From Lingula anatina (taxonomy: Eukaryota > Brachiopoda > Lingulata > Lingulida > Lingulidae), in the NCBI RefSeq assembly GCF_001039355.2, contig NW_019775400.1:160342-186862 (forward strand): DNA of 26,521 nt, given 5' to 3'. The number at the start of each line of letters is the position of its first letter. Position 1 is the first letter of the stretch. Made by a program: the position numbers and the translations under genes. Shown one piece after another: positions 20,206 through 26,521 of the stretch. The notes beneath the pieces are model-generated. The model searched no databases, was not told where the DNA came from, and saw only the letters and a list, made by a program, of their open reading frames with translations.

Positions 20206-22861
20206 GTAAGTAGTTCCTACCGGCGCGTAATCTGTCGTCTGCATTTGTTACCAGATGCTGACGCTGTACTGTTGACGTTCGTTTGTGTTGCAGTTTAACC
20301 AAGGGCGTTTTTTTAAATGCATTTTTGTTCTAATTTTTTTAATTACCCTAGTATAGTTGTTTACTTGTTTTATTCGATCTCTTGAGGTTTAGTTTTTTAA
20401 ACTAAAGACTGTCCTTGTGTCGTTTCGAATAGCTTCACAATTTAAGTTGATACATTTGTACAAACGGCCCTTGTAAAAATATTATTGACATGATCATGAA
20501 ATAAACTTTATGATATTGTATTGAAAAAAATTGTGTATTAAGGACTGAGACCGGCAAAATGCACAGGTATGGTAATGTACTGATGAACAATGCTGGTATA
20601 TTCTGTGGAATGTAATAGTATTACTGAAAGGAAGTATTTAAAAGGGCAAGTGAAAATGGGAACACACCTACATGTACATGTAGTTGGAAGACAGAATATT
20701 AATTTCAGGACAATAAAAAGAATGACATTTTAGTCATGACCATGTACTATGTACTAGTAATCTGCCTAATGTCACTTAACCTTTCAAAAAAAAATAATAA
20801 AGTACTGAAACAAATTATATATATATATGCAGTAAGCAAAGATTTAAATTAAATTTAATTGTTTTTGAATATGTGTCTTTTGGTACAAAAATCACCTTTT
20901 GTTTATTATCAGCCTCTGTATTTTATCAGATACAGATGACTGTACAGAATGTGAAAGGCAGTTGTCAGAACTAGAGAAGATAGCCACTGCTCTTGATGAT
21001 TCTGTGTTAGAAGGTAAGTGTGTGACATTTAGATCTGGGTATTCATTATAATTTCATTTAATTTAATTGATCCGAAAAAAGAATGGCATGTAATCAAGTA
21101 TTGATTGCTATATAAAATACAGATAACAAGATTATCATAATATTTTATAATAAAAATGGAAAATATTCTTAATAAGTTCATCAGTGGTCATCTATGTTTT
21201 GACTTATATTTTGACTTGGATAATTTTTCCTTCTTATTGACAAGAAAATGATTATCCTTTGGACAGTAGTATTTAATTTTTCATATAACAGTCACAACTC
21301 TCTCCACCTAAAAAGAAGTACTATTTTTGCACATTGGACTCGGTCATGATTTTTGACATTCATTGCATATATTTATTTAATCTACAGGTATGCCAGTTGT
21401 CAAAGTAAAAAGTGTCCAGACTGCTGCTAAGTATGGAGTTAGTAAATTCCCAAGCTTGGTGTATTTCCGCTCATCTTATCCTATGTTATATGGAGGTAAG
21501 TGTGTCTGTTCTTTATATAACATACATATATATTTTTACAGCTGTATAACTCACCTGGAAAAGAAAATGATCTTTTATATAGGTTATTTGTCCGACATAA
21601 TTTTGTTGCTCTCTTTATATCCAAACAGTTTTGCTCTCACTTCTTAAAATAGCATATCAATTTTGTGTTTAGTTTCAAATTTATTTTGATTTTTCAAGTG
21701 AACAATTGCTGTCTGTTTAGTGTTAGAAAGCCTGTATTATAAATGTTAAATTCAGAACAAAATGCATGCGCTTCAATTAAAAACAGTGAAACACCAAGAC
21801 AATATAAATGTTACCAAGAATTACTCTTTTCCCATTACAGGGGATGCAGTAATGGCTGAGGACGTGTTTCCCTGGCTGGAGAGAAACGTGGAGGTGGTCA
21901 CCAGAGAACTGACAGATGAAGACTTTGAGCACTTGACCCAGGCTGCCACTGGGGCCACAACTGGAGACTGGTTTGTTAGTTTGTAAGTAAAAACAGTCCT
22001 GTATTTATTCTGATAATCAAGTACCTTACTAGTATCATGTGTGATGTATTTCTTGTAAGCGAACAAGATAAACATTACGACCAAAAAGGAGTTAGAACCT
22101 GTGCTAAAAATCCCTTTGGTTTGCAAAATGTTACAAAATGATGATTACAAAAAGATAAATCTTGAAACCTACTTTATATATATCTGCTTATCTGAGCTGC
22201 ATGTAAAAAAAAGAAAAAAAAAAACAGTGATTGAATTAATCAGGGGCAGATCCAGAGCTTTTTTCTGACAGTCTTCCAAATTATCTTTGTTGATCCANGT
22301 GTCCACAATAACAATTATTAAATCATATATTTGGTATTTTTTCAATAAAAAGGTTTTTATGTAAATAAAACTTTTGTAAATGTCCTGTGTTCCCTCACTT
22401 TAAATAAGTTCATGCACCTTATGTGTTATCACTAACGGTGTTTTAATAATGTCATATTTACTTCCTGGTTTCAGTTTCCATTTAGGGAAGATGTACAGGT
22501 ATATTGTTCCTCAAAAAGACCTTGCTTCCCTACAGGCCTTTGCTGAGGGCTGGTATAAAAATGTTAAAGGAGAAGTTGTGCTTCCTCCTCCCTCACCTTT
22601 GTAAGTAGAAAGAATTTACGTCTGAAATAGCTTTTATTAAGTCTGACTCGGCCTTTTCGAGAACTGTTGTATTATGATTTTGAAATAAAGGAATCTTATC
22701 TTAAATTATATTGCAATTAAATTAGGTTGAATATATTTCCTTTTGTATTGGAAATATTTAATTCTATATACATATCTCCATTTGGACTTTTTTCAGTGAG
22801 GAGTTAGTCAGTTTTATTGTTGAAAAATTAAAGGTAAATGGAATAATTTATTTATATTTTA

Positions 22862-22922
<61 letters not shown>

Positions 22923-23298
22923 TGTATACAATCATGGAGGTGTAGAGATTGTTTGCTTTACACAACATTTATTAAAAAGATTATAGTTCAGGAACAATTT
23001 TGTAACTTATGCACAATCTCTGCTTGCATATTTTCACAAAAATTTTATTTCTTCAAAAGGATTTTTAAAAGTACGAAATATTTAATAAATTTGTTTAAGC
23101 ACACAACAGGTTATTTGATGAAAATAATATAATGTTTATTTATTTTTAAGATTTATGTCATCCTTGATCTTCCAGACACACATCAGGGAACCCAGCTTTA
23201 ACGTGGTAATGACGGTGTGTATGCTGGCAGGCGTGCTTTTCATGCTCTGGTTCTACTACTACTGCAAGGGAAGATCATGGGAAAAGAAAAGAGATTAA
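20052..23298 (+). CDS. ER type I membrane thioredoxin/PDI-related protein, second thioredoxin domain incomplete
   Basis: Joining 20052-20205, 20930-21013, 21388-21495, 21841-21982, 22475-22600, 22797-22833 and 23176-23298 gives 257 residues. All introns are GT-AG and keep frame. Seen: a signal peptide (basic SRTRK, hydrophobic core to about residue 26); a thioredoxin-like domain at about 35-130 with CTEC at 56-59 and a KFPS cis-proline loop at 99-102; ELTDEDF at 138-144 and GDWFVSF at 157-163, the usual opening of a PDI thioredoxin domain; then GKMYRY at 167-172, its usual C-terminal part; a proline-rich linker (PPPSP, 200-204); one membrane helix at about 226-246; and a cytosolic tail ending KKRD, a KKXX ER-retrieval signal. 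Inferred: a TMX/PDI-like membrane thiol protein facing the ER lumen. Odd: roughly 50 residues of the second domain, including its CXXC, are missing at the exon 4/5 junction (see findings). Start choice: an in-frame ATG at 20013 would add 13 residues before the signal peptide but has T at -3; 20052 has G at -3 and G at +4. Orthology to a named TMX is not clear. Confidence 0.88.
20930..21013 (+). CDS. Thioredoxin-related gene, coding exon 2 (CTEC motif)
   Basis: Acceptor TATTTTATCAG|AT and donor GAAG|GTAAGT. The 84-base exon encodes YTDDCTECER and the helix after it (residues 52-79). The CTEC pair lies right after a beta strand, the position of a thioredoxin active site. Confidence 0.88.
21388..21495 (+). 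CDS. Thioredoxin-related gene, coding exon 3 (cis-proline loop)
   Basis: Acceptor TTAATCTACAG|GT and donor GGAG|GTAAGT. Encodes residues 80-115, including KYGVSKFPSLVYF, the thioredoxin-fold strand with the conserved proline facing the active site. Confidence 0.9.
21841..21982 (+). CDS. Thioredoxin-related gene, coding exon 4
   Basis: Acceptor CCCATTACAG|GG and donor AGTTT|GTAAGTAA. Encodes residues 116-162 and two bases of F163, ending in GDWFVS(F), where a PDI domain would continue into its WCxxC active site. A 101-codon antisense reading frame over this exon is a shadow. Confidence 0.9.
22475..22600 (+). CDS. Thioredoxin-related gene, coding exon 5
   Basis: Acceptor CTGGTTTCAG|TTT and donor CTTT|GTAAGTAG. 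Encodes FHLGKMYRY, then an acidic/aromatic helix (AFAEGWYKN) and the proline-rich linker. It reads as the last two strands and helix of a thioredoxin domain whose middle is absent. Confidence 0.88.
22797..22833 (+). CDS. Thioredoxin-related gene, coding exon 6
   Basis: A 37-base micro-exon encoding EELVSFIVEKLK, with acceptor TTTTTTCAG|TG and donor AAAG|GTAAAT. It is immediately followed in the intron by the CT microsatellite. Confidence 0.82.
22864..22919. repeat. (CT)n microsatellite, 28 units, ending in CAG
   Basis: A perfect run in intron 6 of the thioredoxin-related gene, starting 30 bases after the exon 6 donor. It ends tctctcag|ctgtatac, which by itself has the form of a 3' splice site. 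Confidence 0.98.
23176..23298 (+). CDS. Thioredoxin-related gene, last coding exon (membrane helix and KKRD)
   Basis: Acceptor GATCTTCCAG|ACA. Encodes THIREPS, a ~21-residue hydrophobic helix (NVVMTVCMLAGVLFMLWFYYY) and the tail CKGRSWEKKRD, then TAA at 23296-23298. The two lysines occupy positions -4 and -3, as needed for COPI-dependent retrieval. Confidence 0.9.
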   Translation, partial: THIREPSFNVVMTVCMLAGVLFMLWFYYYCKGRSWEKKRD

Positions 23299-24607
23299 AA
23301 GTGCCATTTTCTTTCTCTACATGCTGTTGCCACTTTTCTGGATCCACAAAAGCATGATTTTCATTTTTGACCCATTACCTTTTTAAAAATGTGGTTTTGG
23401 CTACGTATTGGAAAAATATGTATTGTTCTTTACCTTTATTATAGAAAGAACTAAGTCTCCACATGTAAACGAGTTAAACTGAGGGCAATAATTTAACATG
23501 TTACTCGTAGCATGGGTAAAGGAACAGGATTGCTGTAATCAAGTCCAGTTATGCAGTGCTCACTGGGTAAGTGTTTTGCTGTGTTAACAAAAATAGCCTT
23601 AGGTAGTATGTTTAAGTATTTTTGATTCAGTAATGAAGACCCAGGAAGCATTTACAAGACTTGTTACTAGTTGAAGTGAAATGTAGAACATAGATCTAGC
23701 CTTCAGGCTTTTACCTTGCATCTCCACTAGTGTTTAGGTATTGATTGCACTCTTGACTTGGGGATATTGCATGGCCTTCTGGTTTACCTAAAACCATATC
23801 TGTCTCTGGGAACACATACGTAACTGTCCATTTACCTGAGAATATTGTTGTTCAGTGGGCAAAGCTCCTTGAAATGGGCCCAAAGATGTTGCCATTAATA
23901 TGTCAAGGACATTAGACACTCCATAATAAGCATACATTATCTGATATGTTTGGAAAAGCTGTTTTTATGTGCTCTATCACTAGAAAGGAAGTATGTTTAC
24001 TTATCAGTGGGATATATATCCATTGGCAAGGATTTTGTTGGTTGGTGGGGAAAAAGGCACAGAGAAACTGAAAGTATGTTGGGGGCATGTAACCCTAAGG
24101 TCCACAAGTTCTGTATGTTATCTACATTAGGTAAATATTAAAGCTTATGTGTAAATTTACAGCCTGAGCTTACACAAAACTTTCAAAACCAGATCATGGA
24201 TAAAGAGTGGTAATTAAGCATAATGAACACGATCTCTAATGCATCTGCACAATGGTGATTGAATTTACGTTATAGGATTCTGACTTTAAGGTATCTATAT
24301 TTTACAATAGATAAGCCTTTATTTATTGTTTATCACATATACACATAAAATACTTTACATGCAGAGGGAATCAAAGAAAACATACTTGTACCATATATAC
24401 AGGCATCAGTTGGTTGTTTGATAGCTGTTCATGCTCTCTGTACTAGTATGGGAAGCATTAGCTTGATCTTGCCCACAATCATGATACTCAGTAGATTGAA
24501 AATTCCAAAATGTATGAAGTGACCTTTCCACAAATTTGTCATGGAATTGCCTTTATAAAGGGCCAGAAAATGTGGTGCTATTGTATGCCTTGAATTTGTA
24601 TAATAAA
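23299..24607 (+). terminator. Putative 3' UTR of the thioredoxin-related gene, AATAAA at 24602-24607
   Basis: No coding signal is seen after the stop. The first canonical AATAAA on this strand is at 24602-24607; another is at 25118-25123. A 1.3-kb 3' UTR is plausible but unproven; variant hexamers nearer the stop could be used instead. Confidence 0.4.
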
Positions 24608-25621
24608 ATGTCTCTGCTAGTATATTTTACCTTCTTCCTGTCAATTTTTGAGTGTGAATATCCATTATAAAAATTAAATATATATTTATGTAATACCTGG
24701 TTTTTCAGTCTGCTTTGTTTGTGGTGCAGGAACACATTTAAAATGAAAAACTTGCATATCTATGTTTTAGATAACAAGAAACTTTATCAGCAAGGGCAGA
24801 TGGAAGCTGTCTTCTGGGTCTTTCAGAAGACGGTCAAAAATGGAGGATGGATCAACAAAGATAATTTGGAAGACTGTCAGACAATATCTCTGGATCTGCC
24901 CTTGATAAGTCTTTTTGAGTGCACATGTATATGAGTGCTATTTTAAGGTAAACATCTATATTAAAAATAAGTGGTAAGCAGAAAATTTTTAGAAACCACT
25001 ATGAATTGCTTTTTTTCTTGTCTTTTTATTTATTATGTATTTAAAAACAGGTATGTTATCCAGGTGTGAATCACTTTTTTTTCTAGGATCATGCTTGGTT
25101 TTTTCCACACAGGTTGCAATAAAAAGCACTGGAAATCAGATTCTATGGTACTGAATTTTTATCAGTTGTGTGGACCTCTTTTTTTCAAAAGATACTTTTT
25201 TCTTTTTAAAAACAAAGCTAAATCCAACTTCTCAGCAATGCCCATTATTAATAAGAGATGAAAATGGACCTTTGTAGAAACAAGGCAGTAAAACAGTCAA
25301 TTGTACAGATAAAAAGCAGGAATTAATAGCCATTAGCAGCATTTTGCCCCTGTTTCACATTTGTTACCATTGCTACTGCAAATTTCGAGGCCTGCATTAC
25401 GTAATTTACTAATCAGCAATCTCTTGATAATTTTAATTTTACATTAAATAAAGTGTATTTTCCTTGAAGTTATTAAATCTTTGCGTTTTTTGGAATAGCA
25501 AACCTTATAAGTCCACCTGTGGAATACTGAAATTCTCTTGTGGTGCACAAGTAATGCAAGCAGCTGCAGTGCCCTGGTGGACACTGTTGACACGTGACAA
25601 AACAAGACGTGGGGGGAATGG
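24608..25621. other. Intergenic stretch before the LINE fragment, no gene recognised
   Basis: AT-rich with many T and A runs. A 71-codon frame at 24719-24934 has no family resemblance. No 5' part of the LINE is visible in any frame. Confidence 0.55.
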
Positions 25622-26476
25622 ATGAAAAACTTCTGTCAATCAATATTGGACAAAAAATGGTACAATAAGGGTATAAGAATAATTGGGGATCTTTTCAACG
25701 AAGGAAAATTTTTAACCAAAGCTGAACTGGAAAGGAAATTTGGATTTCAAAGAGTATGTGATCTAAAATATTTTGGAATACGTAACAGTTTAAAATGTAG
25801 GCTAAAAGAAAAGAACAATGAAGAAATTTTATTTCCTTATGTTCCTCAGCCGGTTCAGCTACTTATAAAGAGTCGAAATGGGTGTAAAGATTTCTATCAG
25901 GTTCTCATGAGTGAAACTCCTGAAAACTTGGTACACGAAAGGAAATGGAACCTAGATCTAAATATAAATATCACTTGGAAGTATGTTTACGAGAATTGTT
26001 TGTATGTTACACGAGAAACAAAACTTCAGTGGTTCCAATACAGAATAATTTTTAGAATCTTACCAGTTAGGTCATACCTGAAAAGAATCTGTATTGAGGT
26101 GTCAGAGAAATGCTTTATCTGTGGAGCGGAGAGGGAAGATTTGCGACATGTATTTTTAAATTGCTATCGAATAAGAAACATTTGGACTGAAATGGAACGC
26201 TCGATTGCTAACAAAACAGATGAAAGAATTACACTCTATGATGAAAATATACTTTTTGGAGTATCCAAAACAAATTTCAAGCCTCTAAATTACATTATTC
26301 TTGTCTCCAAATTTTATATATATACCTGTTTTAAAAGAAAAATGCAGCCGACCTTCCCTTCCCTTCTCTTATATATCAAATCAAAATTCGAATTAGAAAA
26401 ATATGTTTCTCAAAAAAATCTTCAATTAGGCCATTTTCTTACAGAGTGGAGAACCTGGGATTCTATTTTTGACTAG
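25622..26476 (+). mobile_element. Non-LTR retrotransposon (LINE) ORF2, C-terminal 284 codons, 5'-truncated
   Basis: The 284-codon frame lacks the endonuclease and reverse-transcriptase domains and covers the region after RT. Seen: KKWYNKGI (11-18) and DLFNEGKFLT (23-32), typical of the post-RT thumb region; KLQWFQYRIIFRILP (134-148); and a zf-RVT zinc knuckle C164-x2-C167-x8-H176-x4-C181, followed by NIWTEME. The C-terminus EWRTWDSIFD resembles CR1/L2-like Jockey-superfamily elements. The same frame has a TGA at 25595, and no homology is visible upstream, so the element is probably 5'-truncated near 25620, as aborted reverse transcription produces. The Met at 25622 is just the first Met, not a native start. 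The 3' end runs past the window. No internal stops suggests a fairly recent insertion. Clade assignment is uncertain. Confidence 0.9.
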
Positions 26477-26521
26477 TTTCTCCACTTATAAATTTACTTT
26501 ACTTTTTCGCTAATTTCTTAT

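Noticed and set aside
21821-22126. 101-codon minus-strand frame
   Set aside because: Antisense shadow of coding exon 4 of the thioredoxin-related gene.
24719-24934. 71-codon plus-strand frame, considered as an extra exon or a LINE remnant
   Set aside because: No match to LINE ORF2 regions or to thioredoxin relatives; no good splice sites.

Overview
This is AT-rich animal nuclear DNA. Coding regions are cut into short exons by GT-AG introns, long dinucleotide microsatellites are frequent, and there are several short inverted-repeat elements and one LINE fragment. Both recognised genes are metazoan in character. The overall texture suggests a marine invertebrate, with a lophotrochozoan such as a mollusc or annelid as my guess; nothing in the window fixes the phylum. 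No prokaryotic features, CRISPR arrays, rRNA or convincing tRNA genes were found.

Left part (about 1-19.9 kb), minus strand: three small coding exons at 3513-3566, 2562-2660 and 2135-2248 join in phase into an 88-residue CDC42 small effector protein (CDC42SE/SPEC family). It has the N-terminal cysteine pair, a KRRRR basic patch and a CRIB motif. The start codon lies in an exon preceded by a clear acceptor site, so at least one non-coding 5' exon lies upstream, and most of 3.6-19.8 kb is probably 5'-UTR intron. A splice-flanked non-coding segment at 14468-14549 is the best candidate UTR exon. CpG-dense patches at about 15.54-15.69 kb and 19.80-20.05 kb are candidate promoters. The intron holds a ~0.7 kb inverted-repeat transposon (11.17-11.86 kb), smaller MITE-like elements, a degenerate SINE candidate, microsatellites and homeodomain-site-rich stretches that look like enhancers.

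Right part (20.05-23.3 kb), plus strand: seven coding exons give a 257-residue type I ER membrane protein of the thioredoxin/PDI superfamily. It has a signal peptide, a thioredoxin-like domain with a CTEC motif, the two ends of a second thioredoxin domain, one transmembrane helix and a KKRD dilysine retrieval signal. The middle of the second domain, where the catalytic CXXC should be, is absent. The intron at exactly that position contains the only N in the window, so either an exon was lost in assembly or the gene has really lost it. The two genes are arranged head to head, and a TCTCGCGAGA palindrome sits 8 bases upstream of the thioredoxin start codon.

Far right (25.6 kb to the end): the C-terminal 284 codons of a non-LTR retrotransposon ORF2, including the zf-RVT zinc knuckle, apparently 5'-truncated and otherwise open.

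The two host genes have no evident functional link beyond a possible shared promoter region.
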